This document shows, one piece after another, positions 26,452 through 35,093 of a DNA stretch of 64,000 bases (its first letter is position 1; each line of letters starts with the position of its first letter). The position numbers and the translations under genes are program-made. The stretch comes from Desulfobulbus oralis (GTDB taxonomy: Bacteria > Desulfobacterota > Desulfobulbia > Desulfobulbales > Desulfobulbaceae): assembly GCF_002952055.1 (NCBI RefSeq), contig NZ_CP021255.1, positions 2,083,501 through 2,147,500 on the forward strand. Direction: 5' to 3'. Under the pieces are notes generated by a model that was given only the letters and a program-made list of their open reading frames with translations, had not been told where the DNA came from and did no database searches.

Positions 26452-26928
26452 ATGGCCTTTGTGAATGAGTGGATTTCAGAAGAAGATATGGAAAAGTACC
26501 ATATCCGTGAGATCAGAGAAAAAATGGTAGCCGATAGGGGCCGCCCTGACTGGGTACGCGACCGGGAACGGGACATGTACCTGATGCAAGTCAATGCTTT
26601 GGGACGGGATAACGAGTACGAGACATGGCTGCTCTATGCGCGGGGAAAGTATGCCGCTGTACGGATTTACTGCGCCGGATCGAAACGTCTCGACGATGGA
26701 ACACTACATAGGCGTTGGCGTTTTGTGGAATTCCATAAGAGCCTGCGTTGTCCCTTTCCCGAACCGCCCCAGGAGGATCTGCCGGCCATTTTCCGGCTGC
26801 TTGAAGAGGCGCTTTCGGTGTATGGCGCGGAAGGAATGAGGGCGATTGAGCCTGCTTATCCCGGGGAGTATTTTGTAAAGACTGACCCTGTAGTTTATCG
26901 CGCAACAATTGAACCTGAAAAGAAATAA
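26452..26928 (+). CDS. Tandem-array protein of unknown function, copy 3 (mosaic)
   Basis: 158 residues. Residues 1 to about 70 follow copy 2 (HIREIREKMV, GRDNEYETW), while residues ~72-158 are identical to copy 1 (ICAGSKRLDDGTLHRRWRFV to EPEKK). This is a recombinant of the two neighbours, evidence for gene conversion or unequal crossing-over within the array. It is followed by an AGGAGG site and a 12-codon frame that stops at once. Confidence 0.7.
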   Translation: MAFVNEWISEEDMEKYHIREIREKMVADRGRPDWVRDRERDMYLMQVNALGRDNEYETWLLYARGKYAAVRIYCAGSKRLDDGTLHRRWRFVEFHKSLRCPFPEPPQEDLPAIFRLLEEALSVYGAEGMRAIEPAYPGEYFVKTDPVVYRATIEPEKK

Positions 26929-27060
26929 GGAGGCAAAAGATGGCACTGGAAATTCCTGTGAGCGTGGTTTCGTAATGTGCTCCAGGTGGGAGTTCCCCGC
27001 CCCTCACTGCTGGTCCGGACTGAATGGCGGCAACTGCGGGAACAGGCCGCATGAAGCCCC

Positions 27061-29697
27061 TTACGCCTTTTGTCCGCCGGCTGCTCCGGATAAAATCCGG
27101 TCGATGTCGCCCGTGAGTTTGTTCTTGTAGTACTTGACCCGGGCCGGATTGCCCATGATCATATCGAGCTGGCGGGTGTGCAGGGTGAGGTAACCCAGAA
27201 TCTTCAGCCGCTCCAGCATATAGTTCTGATTCCGGCCCTCGATTCTGGCATCCATGTGGTCGCCGTTGGCACTCGCGTGGAAGTCGTAGCGCTCCAGAAT
27301 CTCCTGAATGAAACGCACCCGGCCCAGACAGCGCTCGTAGTCTGCCGCGCCGCCCTTGAAGGTGAAGCGCACGTAGTTTTCCGGCTTGCGCTCGCTGACC
27401 ATGGCCTCCATGGTGCAAAAGTGGTAGCCCAGGCGCGAGTTCAGGGTGCAGAAGTGCTTTGAAATCATGAAGTAGTTGCGCTCCGCATACTTGCTCTGGG
27501 CGCCGGCAACCAGGTTGGTGTTCATGGTGGAACGCACCAGAATGCTGGTCATGCCCCCGCCGTCCATGGCCGGCGGGCCGTCCCAGGGGATGGCGACAAA
27601 GCCGTCCCAGAAGGCCAGCATGGGAATGCTGGCGATGTCGTCCAGCTTCACATACCTGCCCGGCACCTCGTGGGCGAAGCCGTCGTCCAGATTCAGAATC
27701 CACCAGTTCATGGGCACCCGGTAGTGGAGCTGCTTGCTGGCCAGTTCGGAAAAGCGGTGATCCTTGCCGAAGTTGAACATCTCCACCACGGCTTTCTCGT
27801 GGATGAAGCGGGTGATGTCGTGGAAGGTGCTGCACTTGTCGGGTCGAAAATCGCGGGATTCCGGATCGACCAGGGTCAGGGGGATGATATGGCGGCTGGC
27901 CTGCAGCAGGGTCTCGTAGATGGGGCTGCCCTTCATGGGCGCGATCTCGGCGCGTTTCCATTCGAGCAGGGGCGCGATGCTGCCCAGATAGACCCGGCCC
28001 AGATCAGCGGCTACGGTGACCAGTTCGCCGTTTTCCACATTCGTCATGGCCGTGGCCACGCCAAAGATGGCCGGAATGCCGAATTCGCGCGCCACATTGG
28101 CCAGATGTCCGGCAAAGCCGCCACGCTCGGAAATGACCGCCGATGCGCGGGCCACAAGCGGCGCCCAGGTAGGCAGGGCCTGGGCCACGACCAGTACCGC
28201 CCCTTCCGGAAACTGCAGGATATCCGCTTTCTTGGCCACCTTGAAGACCCGGCCCGAGGCAGTGCCGGGACTGACATTGATGCCCTTGTCGAAGAGCAGG
28301 GAATGGTCGAAACGGCTCAGGTTCAGTTCCTCGACCGGCAGCACGGCTTCCATCTGCTGGAGCGGCCGGGACTGCAGGAAATACAGCTCCCCTTCCCTGG
28401 TGATCGCCCACTCGATGTCCTGTGCGGTCTCGTAGTACTCCTCGATCTGAATGGCCGCGTCGGCCAGCTCGCGAATCTTCTCGGGGCTCAGCGAGGGCGC
28501 TCCCACCAGGGACTCGTCGGTTTTGGCACGGATGCAGCCGTCGGATTCGTAGCACTGCACCAGAAAATCCTTGTTCCGCACATCCTGCCGCTCGATGGTC
28601 AGATGCTCGTCCCGCGCCACCACGAAGAGATCGCAGAGCGCGTCGCCGTCCACCACCCCCTTGGGCAGCCCCCAGACGGAGTTGATGTAGATGCGGTCGT
28701 CTCTCCGGTCAAGGGGGTTACGGGTGTAGACCACGCCGCCGGCCACGGCGTCCACCATGGCCAGGCAGCCCACGCACATGGCAATGTCCTTGTCGCGGAA
28801 GCCCCTGTTAAGTTTGTAGGCAATGGCCTGCGGGCTGTACTTGCTGGCCACCACCTGCTTGTAGGCGTGGAAGAACTGCTCGAAGCTCACGTTCAGCTCG
28901 CTTCGGTACTGGCCGGCAAAGGAGCTGTTTTCCGCGTCTTCGCCGTGGGCGCTGCTGCGCACCGCGAGTCTGAGCTGCGGGCCCCTGTATTCCTTCTTCA
29001 GCTTCTCGAAGGCCGCCATGACCGCATTGTAGAGCGGCTCCGGTATGCCGGCGGCCAGAATGCGCTGACGAATCTGGGAACTCACCAGATCCGGATTACG
29101 GTCCAGATCGGTGCCAGCCACCTGAAAGAGGCGGTCCACCTCCTTCTGCAGACCGTCTGTCCGCATGAAGAGTTCGTGGGCCGCGGCGGTGACCACAAAG
29201 CCCGGCGGCACCCGCATCCTGAGCCGGTTCTTGATGTCGCCCAGGTTCGCCATCTTGCCGCCCGCCACATCCATCATGTCGCTGGTCACCGCCTCCAGGG
29301 GAATGACCAGACGGCGGTCGCTCAGTTCCTTCTTCTGCAGCCACAGCGCATCGATCCGGCTCTGAATGGCGGTAAAGGCCTCCCGCAGGGCCTCGTACCT
29401 GCCGGGCGCGATGCGCTCCATGTGGCTGATCATGCTGAACACATTGATGGATACCGTGCCGCACGCCTTCTGGACAAAGGAAAAGCTGAAGGGTTCGGCG
29501 CCCTGGAGCGCCTTTTCAATTTCCGCCATGGATTCCAGGGTCTTGGTGTTGGCGGCGAGCAGTTGGCGGAAACTGTAGTAGCGGGCCTTGAAGGTGATCT
29601 GCAGTTTTTCGACTGCAGCGGCGTCCAGCCTGGGGCTGTCGTCGTCTCTGGTCGAACCGAAGGTTTTTCTGAACCAGTTGGACAGGCTGTGCAGCAT
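27061..29697 (-). CDS. PEP/pyruvate-binding domain protein (PpsA/PPDK-like, no PEP barrel)
   Basis: An 878-residue protein. After an N-terminal region, an ATP-grasp PPDK_N domain (VAGGKMANLGDIKNRL; AVRSSAHGEDAENSSFAGQ) is followed by the swivelling phosphohistidine domain with catalytic His in SERGGFAGHLANVAREFGIPA. The C-terminal ~310 residues are not the usual PEP-binding TIM barrel and I do not recognise them. It may transfer phosphate between ATP and an unknown acceptor. GGAGG sets ATG 29697. It is the last gene of a receiver-kinase-receiver module and probably an output of it. Confidence 0.75.
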   Translation of the reverse strand: MLHSLSNWFRKTFGSTRDDDSPRLDAAAVEKLQITFKARYYSFRQLLAANTKTLESMAEIEKALQGAEPFSFSFVQKACGTVSINVFSMISHMERIAPGRYEALREAFTAIQSRIDALWLQKKELSDRRLVIPLEAVTSDMMDVAGGKMANLGDIKNRLRMRVPPGFVVTAAAHELFMRTDGLQKEVDRLFQVAGTDLDRNPDLVSSQIRQRILAAGIPEPLYNAVMAAFEKLKKEYRGPQLRLAVRSSAHGEDAENSSFAGQYRSELNVSFEQFFHAYKQVVASKYSPQAIAYKLNRGFRDKDIAMCVGCLAMVDAVAGGVVYTRNPLDRRDDRIYINSVWGLPKGVVDGDALCDLFVVARDEHLTIERQDVRNKDFLVQCYESDGCIRAKTDESLVGAPSLSPEKIRELADAAIQIEEYYETAQDIEWAITREGELYFLQSRPLQQMEAVLPVEELNLSRFDHSLLFDKGINVSPGTASGRVFKVAKKADILQFPEGAVLVVAQALPTWAPLVARASAVISERGGFAGHLANVAREFGIPAIFGVATAMTNVENGELVTVAADLGRVYLGSIAPLLEWKRAEIAPMKGSPIYETLLQASRHIIPLTLVDPESRDFRPDKCSTFHDITRFIHEKAVVEMFNFGKDHRFSELASKQLHYRVPMNWWILNLDDGFAHEVPGRYVKLDDIASIPMLAFWDGFVAIPWDGPPAMDGGGMTSILVRSTMNTNLVAGAQSKYAERNYFMISKHFCTLNSRLGYHFCTMEAMVSERKPENYVRFTFKGGAADYERCLGRVRFIQEILERYDFHASANGDHMDARIEGRNQNYMLERLKILGYLTLHTRQLDMIMGNPARVKYYKNKLTGDIDRILSGAAGGQKA

Positions 29698-29719
29698 GAC
29701 GCGCCTCCAGGGGGCTTTT

Positions 29720-30127
29720 TCAGGCCAGGCCAGCACTCAACTGGCGCTCGTTGATCTGCTTTCTGGCATAGGCGTCTTCTATCTTGTAGAGCAGTTCTTC
29801 CAGATTCACGGGCTTCATCAGGTAGTCGAAGGTGCCCAGCTTCATCAGCTCCAGCGCGTCGTCCACACTGGTGTTGCCGGTCAGCATGATGACCTCGATG
29901 AGCGGATTCGCCTGCTTGATGGCCGCAAAGGTTTCGGAACCCGACAAACCGGGCATCTGCTGGTCCAGGAGCACCACGTCCGGCGGATCGCTGTGCACCA
30001 GCTCCAGGGCCGCCTCGCCGCTGTCGGCGGCATTGACGACAAAGCCGCGCACCCTGAGCTGGCGGGCCGTGGCTTCGCGGAAGATGTCCTCGTCGTCCAC
30101 CAGAAGAACCTTGAATTTTCTGTCCAT
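29720..30127 (-). CDS. Stand-alone receiver-domain response regulator
   Basis: A 135-residue CheY-like protein: acidic pair VDDED, phosphoacceptor Asp in VVLLDQQMPG, Thr in MLTGN and Lys in YLMKPVN. There is no output domain. It lies 3 bp after the kinase gene and 22 bp before the PEP/pyruvate-binding gene, so it is a candidate phosphoacceptor linking them. Confidence 0.9.
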   Translation of the reverse strand: MDRKFKVLLVDDEDIFREATARQLRVRGFVVNAADSGEAALELVHSDPPDVVLLDQQMPGLSGSETFAAIKQANPLIEVIMLTGNTSVDDALELMKLGTFDYLMKPVNLEELLYKIEDAYARKQINERQLSAGLA

Positions 30128-30130
30128 GAT

Positions 30131-31864
30131 TTATGCTGCCTCTTGGGGATTGATGGGGCAGGTGAAATTGTTGGGCAAAAGCACGGTAAAGGTGCTGCCT
30201 TTGCCGACAATGCTGCTCACCTTGATGACGCCGCCCAGATATTTGACAATGCTGGCGGCTATGGAAAGCCCGAGCCCGGTGCCGTAGGCCCCGCCCTTGG
30301 TGGTGAAAAAGGGGTGGAAAATGCGCTCCAGATTTTCGGGCGGAATACCCCGGCCCGTATCGGCAATGTGGATGGCCAGCATCCTGTCTTCCATGCCGGT
30401 GCTGATGGCAATGACGCCGCGCTCCTCGCCAATGGCGTCCGCCGCATTCAGAAGCAGGTTGCCGATAACCTGTCGTATGGGTTCGGCCTCGGCCAAAACT
30501 GCCGGCAAATCCGGGTCCAGGTCGAGCTGAATATCCAGATTTCTTTTGGTTTTCAGCTCCACCTTCCGCAGCCGGGCCAGGGTGTTGCTCACCTGTGCGT
30601 TGAGGTCGCAGGGCTCTGACTGCGGCACCCGTGCCTTGGCCATTTCCTGCAGCCGTCTCGTGATGCCCTTGGCCCGGGTTGCGGCCTTGTCGATAACGGC
30701 CAGCTCCTTTTCCAGCGCCTCGCGGCTGTGATCCAACTCGAATTCCGGGGTGAACATGTCGCGGATGACGCCGCTCTCGGCCATGATGATGGCCAGGGGA
30801 TTGTTGATTTCATGGGCCACACCCGCAGCCAGTTCGCCGATGGAGGCGAGCTTGGAGGCATGCACCAGCATTTCCTGCAGCCTGCTGCCCCTGTCGGCCA
30901 TGCGCCGGGCATCCTGCATCAGTTTGCTGATGGTAAAGGTGATGAGGAGGGAAAACAGGAGCGTGATGGCGATCAGGCTCCAGAGCAGCACGCGGCGGGC
31001 GTGATACATTTCAGCCATGGCCACCGGGAGCGGCTGCGAGAGTTCCAGCAGCCATGGCGCTTCGGCAAGCCGGATGCGGGCGCTCAGGACCGGTTCATCG
31101 TCTGTCATCCGCTCCCGTACCTCCGCTTCTTTGGAGGAACCGGAGGCGCTCTGGTCATGCAGCAGGGACCTGTGCACAGTGTCGTCAGGCGCCGGGTTCG
31201 CCAACACTTCGGCCAGGCGGTCGGGATTCAGACTGGCGAAAAGGATGTCGTTTCGACCGTCCAGGGTGCGACGCACTGCCACGATGCCCTGCTGTACCTC
31301 TCCCTCCTCCGTGTGGATATCACCTATGCAGTAGCTGCGGCTGCCGTCGAAAAGAGCGCCCAGCCAGGGAGCGAGGCCCAGGGTTTTGCCCTGCTCCGGC
31401 ACAGGGCCCGCATAGGCCCGCACCGTGCCGCCCGCATCCAGAAGCCCCAGACCCGTGAAGTCTTCGTGCAGCGCATTCAGGCGTTTCAGGCCGGCGGCCA
31501 GCCCGTCCTGCGAGGGTGCCTGGCTCAGGCTGGGATCGGGCAAAAGGGTGGAGAGATTGCTCACCCGGGCCTGCAGGTAGAGGTCCAGGGCATTTTTCTG
31601 ATTGTCGGCCAGAGTGGCCAGTTTCAGGATGGCGCTGTTTTTCAGGGAATGGGTGAGCTGGTGGTGGAAATACGCAGCCAAAAGCGCGTTCGGCAGGAGA
31701 AAGCCGATAATCAGGCCAATGGTCAGCTTGCGTTGCAGCCGCCTGAAGCGCTGGCCCATCTGCTGACGGTTGGCTTCGCTGTACACATAGGCATGGATGG
31801 ATTCTCTGGGCGCCCTGGTCGTACTCGGATTGTCCTGCAAGAGGCTCATATCCCAGACTCGCAT
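30131..31864 (-). CDS. Membrane sensor histidine kinase
   Basis: A 577-residue kinase with two transmembrane segments (about residues 45-65 and 290-312) flanking a ~225-residue extracytoplasmic sensor domain of probable Cache type. HisKA contains SIGELAAGVAHEINNPL and the ATPase domain has NLLLNAADAI, DTGRGIP and GTGLGLSIA. A GGAGGG site is best spaced for ATG 31864 rather than ATG 31870. It is flanked by two single-domain receivers, an arrangement suggesting a phosphorelay or branched signalling. Confidence 0.88.
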   Translation of the reverse strand: MRVWDMSLLQDNPSTTRAPRESIHAYVYSEANRQQMGQRFRRLQRKLTIGLIIGFLLPNALLAAYFHHQLTHSLKNSAILKLATLADNQKNALDLYLQARVSNLSTLLPDPSLSQAPSQDGLAAGLKRLNALHEDFTGLGLLDAGGTVRAYAGPVPEQGKTLGLAPWLGALFDGSRSYCIGDIHTEEGEVQQGIVAVRRTLDGRNDILFASLNPDRLAEVLANPAPDDTVHRSLLHDQSASGSSKEAEVRERMTDDEPVLSARIRLAEAPWLLELSQPLPVAMAEMYHARRVLLWSLIAITLLFSLLITFTISKLMQDARRMADRGSRLQEMLVHASKLASIGELAAGVAHEINNPLAIIMAESGVIRDMFTPEFELDHSREALEKELAVIDKAATRAKGITRRLQEMAKARVPQSEPCDLNAQVSNTLARLRKVELKTKRNLDIQLDLDPDLPAVLAEAEPIRQVIGNLLLNAADAIGEERGVIAISTGMEDRMLAIHIADTGRGIPPENLERIFHPFFTTKGGAYGTGLGLSIAASIVKYLGGVIKVSSIVGKGSTFTVLLPNNFTCPINPQEAA

Positions 31865-31908
31865 ACGCATCCCTCCGGTGGGAGTACATAATTGCCGGGT
31901 TTGCCGGC

Positions 31909-32292
31909 TCAGGCCAGACCTTGCTTCTTGTTGTAGGCCTGGGTGATGGTGTCCAGCAGCTCGTTGATGGGCACCGGTTTCATGATATAGTCGAAAGCGC
32001 CCAACTGCATGCCCTTCATGCCAAATTCCATGGAGGCGTGGCCGGTGAGCATGATCACCTCCACATTCGGCGCAATCTGCTTGGCTGCCTTGAGCGTGTC
32101 CACACCGTTCATGTCCGGCATCTTCACGTCCAGAACCATCACGTCGAATTCCTTTTCCCGGAGCAGGTCCAGCGCTGCCGTGCCGGTGCCCGCGCCGCAG
32201 GCCTCCAGTTTGCGAACCTTCAGTCTTTTGATGATCGTTTCGCGGAAATCTTCTTCGTCATCGACAATGAGCACCCGTATCGCTTCTGCCAT
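31909..32292 (-). CDS. Stand-alone receiver-domain response regulator
   Basis: A 127-residue receiver with IVDDEEDF, phosphoacceptor Asp in VMVLDVKMPDMNG, MLTGHAS and IMKPVPI. It has no output domain. First gene of the receiver-kinase-receiver-PEP/pyruvate-binding unit. It resembles the second receiver in layout but differs in sequence, so they likely have separate roles. Confidence 0.9.
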   Translation of the reverse strand: MAEAIRVLIVDDEEDFRETIIKRLKVRKLEACGAGTGTAALDLLREKEFDVMVLDVKMPDMNGVDTLKAAKQIAPNVEVIMLTGHASMEFGMKGMQLGAFDYIMKPVPINELLDTITQAYNKKQGLA

Positions 32293-32579
32293 TACGGCCC
32301 TCGGTGTTTGAATGAAAAAAAGAAAGTAGAAAAACTTTTCCTAATGTACCCAGAACAGCCGCCTTTCCACCAGATTTTTTGTGATGCTCCAAAAAATAAC
32401 GGCACCGGGGCTCATGGCGCCCGCCAATACACCCTGTTCTCCATCCCCTGTTTCCCCTGGATGGCGGGCCGCCCCATGGGGCAAGACCCTGGTGCCTTTG
32501 ACAGGGAAAACACGGCATTGGCTGGAAGGATGCTTCTGACAATCAGCATCTGGTGGCAAATTGCCGAGAGGACGCGATA

Positions 32580-32676
32580 CGTTGAGCCGGGTATCAGAGA
32601 GCACTTCAAAAGGTCCACGGAAATCAAGAACCCGGACTTTAGCAACAACGAGGATGCCAAGCCGCCTGTGGGCCAT
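32580..32676 (-). pseudogene. Possible DJ-1/PfpI-type domain remnant
   Basis: About 30 codons (RRLGILVVAKVRVLDFRGPF then EVLSDTRL) resemble the opening of DJ-1/PfpI or GlxA-type domains, where a VLDFAGPFEVFS-like motif is typical. After that, similarity stops and no longer frame is recoverable. It lies in a ~550-bp gap between the receiver gene and purM. The match is by memory only and could be chance. Confidence 0.35.
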
Positions 32677-32849
32677 GATCTGTCTGAAAATATGAGAGTC
32701 TGTTGCAGAACAGTCTGTTTTCCGGATATTCGGCAGGCGAGTGGTTTTTATCCGGCAGCGCTCTCACAGACGCTGTCCAGGCGCTGGGCGCTCGCGTTCG
32801 TGCCCGTTTGTCTGCAAGCCTGGCCTGGCACGCCGGAACAGGGGCACGA

Positions 32850-33908
32850 TCAGCACAGGCCGCTCATGCAGACCGCCTTGCCAGGACTGGCTGCCCTGAT
32901 TTCGCCGATAAGATAGGCTTTTTCACCAAAGGCCTCGAACTGCTGCATGAGGTCTTCCACCTCCCTGGCTCCAACTATGGCAATCATGCCGATGCCCATG
33001 TTGAAGGTGCGGTACATTTCCAGCGGGCTCACCTGACCCTTGTCCTGCAGATAGCCGAAGACCGGGGGCACCGGCCAGGAGCCGGGCTCGATCTGGGCCA
33101 CACAGCCGGTCGGCAGCACCCGGGGGATATTGTCCAGAAAGCCGCCGCCGGTGATATGCACCAGCCCGTTGATCCGGTGGCGGCGCAGGGTGTTGACCAG
33201 TGTCTCCACATAGATCCTGGTCGGGGTCAGCAGCTCCTCACCCACAGTACGGCCCAGCTCGGCCACGTAGTCGTCGACCTTTCTGCCCTCGGTTTCAAAA
33301 AAGATTTTCCGTGCCAGGGAATAGCCATTGGAGTGCAGGCCGCTCGAGGCCAGCCCGATGATTTTATTGCCCACCCGGATATCGCTGCCGTCGATGATCA
33401 TGTCGCGGTCGCAGATGCCCACGGCAAAGCCGGCCAGGTCATAGTCGCCCGGTTGATAGAGCCCCGGCATTTCCGCGGTCTCGCCGCCAATCAGCGAGCA
33501 GCCTGCCTGCCTGCAGCCCTCTGCAATGCCCCGCAGGACCTCGGTCGCCTGATCCAGCTCCAGCGCGCTGCTGGCAAAATAGTCGAGAAAAAAGAGCGGC
33601 TTGGCTCCGCAGACCACCACGTCGTTCACACACATGGCCACCAGATCGATGCCAATGGTGTCGTGCCGGTTCATCAGCTTGGCGACAGCGAGCTTGGTGC
33701 CCACACCATCGGTGGACGACACGAGCACCGGATTGTTCACGTGCTCGCCGCTCAGGCTGAAGAGGCCGGAAAAACCTCCCAGATCGCTCAGCACGCCGCG
33801 TTTGTGGGTGGCAGCGACCAGCGGTTTGATGCGCTCGACAAAGGCGTTGCCCCTGTCGATATCCACGCCGGCCTCTGAATATTTCCGGAATACTTGCTCG
33901 CTTGTCAT
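32850..33908 (-). CDS. purM: Phosphoribosylformylglycinamidine cyclo-ligase
   Basis: AIR synthetase, the fifth step of purine synthesis, ATP-dependent ring closure of FGAM. The 352-residue protein has SEAGVDIDRGN, VSSTDGVGTKL, GGETAEMPGLY and ITGGGFLDNIPR motifs of the PurM family. ATG 33908 begins MTSEQVFRKYSEAGV, the usual family start; longer in-frame versions have no similarity to PurM. It appears monocistronic. Confidence 0.95.
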   Translation of the reverse strand: MTSEQVFRKYSEAGVDIDRGNAFVERIKPLVAATHKRGVLSDLGGFSGLFSLSGEHVNNPVLVSSTDGVGTKLAVAKLMNRHDTIGIDLVAMCVNDVVVCGAKPLFFLDYFASSALELDQATEVLRGIAEGCRQAGCSLIGGETAEMPGLYQPGDYDLAGFAVGICDRDMIIDGSDIRVGNKIIGLASSGLHSNGYSLARKIFFETEGRKVDDYVAELGRTVGEELLTPTRIYVETLVNTLRRHRINGLVHITGGGFLDNIPRVLPTGCVAQIEPGSWPVPPVFGYLQDKGQVSPLEMYRTFNMGIGMIAIVGAREVEDLMQQFEAFGEKAYLIGEIRAASPGKAVCMSGLC

Positions 33909-34097
33909 GTTCACAGTATGTATGCGATTGTCTGATGGGCGTGCCGCGCTTTCCCTGTTCTGCCCGGCAGTCAAAGAATTTGTACCGATTCTTCCGTGTC
34001 CTTGTCAACTGTTTTGCGCGTTTCAATCCAGGCTCTTCCTTTCCTTGTCCGGGAAAGGCGGTTTCGACTTTTTTATCTGCAAGTTCAGGGGGTTCAA

Positions 34098-34616
34098 ATG
34101 GAAACAAAAGGATTGCTCATGGTTTTCACCGGCACGGGCAAGGGCAAGACCACGGCCGCTCTGGGCATGGCCCTGCGCGCCTCCGGGCACGGACTGCCGG
34201 TCTGCGTCATCCAGTTCATCAAGGGCAACTGGCGCTACGGCGAGCTGGACGCCTTGCCAAAGCTGGGCGTGGAGCTGCATACCATGGGCCGGGGCTTTAC
34301 CTGGAAATCCGACAATCTGGACGAAGACCGGCGGCTGGCCCTGGAAGGCTGGAACTTTGCCCGGGAACGCATGGGTTCTGGCCGGTACCATATGATCATT
34401 CTGGACGAGTTCACCTATCTTCTGCACTACCGGATGCTGGATTTGGCGCCGTGCCTGGAAACGCTGGCCCAGCGCGATCCTGCCCTGCACCTGGTCATCA
34501 CCGGCCGCTACGCGCCAGAGCCCCTGATCGAGCTGGCCGATCTGGTGACCGAGATGCAGGCCGTCAAGCATCCCCTGCAGCAGGGCATCAAGGCTCAGCG
34601 GGGCGTGGAATTCTGA
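34098..34616 (+). CDS. cobO: Cob(I)yrinic acid a,c-diamide adenosyltransferase
   Basis: Adenosylates corrinoids during cobalamin synthesis or salvage. The 172-residue protein has the family Walker A GTGKGKTTAALG at residues ~11-22, VIQFIKGNWRYGEL, and ILDEFTYLL. AGGGGG lies upstream of ATG 34098. Divergent from purM. No other cobalamin gene is adjacent. Confidence 0.92.
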   Translation: METKGLLMVFTGTGKGKTTAALGMALRASGHGLPVCVIQFIKGNWRYGELDALPKLGVELHTMGRGFTWKSDNLDEDRRLALEGWNFARERMGSGRYHMIILDEFTYLLHYRMLDLAPCLETLAQRDPALHLVITGRYAPEPLIELADLVTEMQAVKHPLQQGIKAQRGVEF

Positions 34617-34698
34617 GAGCTGCCTTGATCCCGGACTGGACCGTATTACACTATGCACAAACGAGCGAACCATGACACCTGAAGCCCAGGAGGACAAG

Positions 34699-34929
34699 AT
34701 GCCCCAGGACTACTCCGCCCGTATTCGCAATCCCGGCACCGCCGCCGTGCTCAGCGCCCTGCTGCCGGGTCTTGGCCAGATCTACAACGGCACCTTCTGG
34801 CGTGCCCTGCTCTGGCTGCTTATCACGCCCGGCCTCTGGCTGGGCACCGGCGGCCTGCTGGGCTGGCTCTGCCACGTGGTCGCCGCCGTAACCGCCTACA
34901 ATTTCGCCCAGAGGCACCCGTATCACTGA
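34699..34929 (+). CDS. Small TM2-like membrane protein
   Basis: A 76-residue protein with two predicted transmembrane helices separated by a short turn; NPGTAAVLSALLPGLGQIYNG resembles the entry to TM2-domain helices. AGGAGG before ATG 34699 favours that start over an ATG at 34672. Function unknown; it follows cobO by about 80 bp and may be co-transcribed. Confidence 0.7.
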   Translation: MPQDYSARIRNPGTAAVLSALLPGLGQIYNGTFWRALLWLLITPGLWLGTGGLLGWLCHVVAAVTAYNFAQRHPYH

Positions 34930-35041
34930 GCTGCCCTGCTATCGGGCTTCAGGCCATCAGAAACTGAACCTTTCCTGCGGCATCCGCCGGCAAAGGGTAC
35001 GGGCATCAGGCCCGAACCGCGCCGCGCGGGCGATAAAAATG

Positions 35042-35068
35042 GCCGGCCTTCCACCAGGAAAGGCCGGC
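35042..35068 (-). terminator. Intrinsic terminator of the aminotransferase gene
   Basis: A 9-bp perfect stem GCCGGCCTT/AAGGCCGGC with a 9-nt loop; the minus-strand transcript continues into ATTTTT. It lies 26 bp after the aminotransferase stop. Confidence 0.75.
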
Positions 35069-35093
35069 TTGTGCAGCGAAACGAGCGGTGAGA

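Noticed and set aside
25513-26928. Tandem array as a CRISPR or minisatellite
   Set aside because: The units are whole genes of about 450-490 bp with intact reading frames, not short repeats with spacers.
26940-26975. 12-codon frame with AGGAGG after the tandem array
   Set aside because: Too short, with no conservation evidence; probably the start region of a lost gene or a chance frame.
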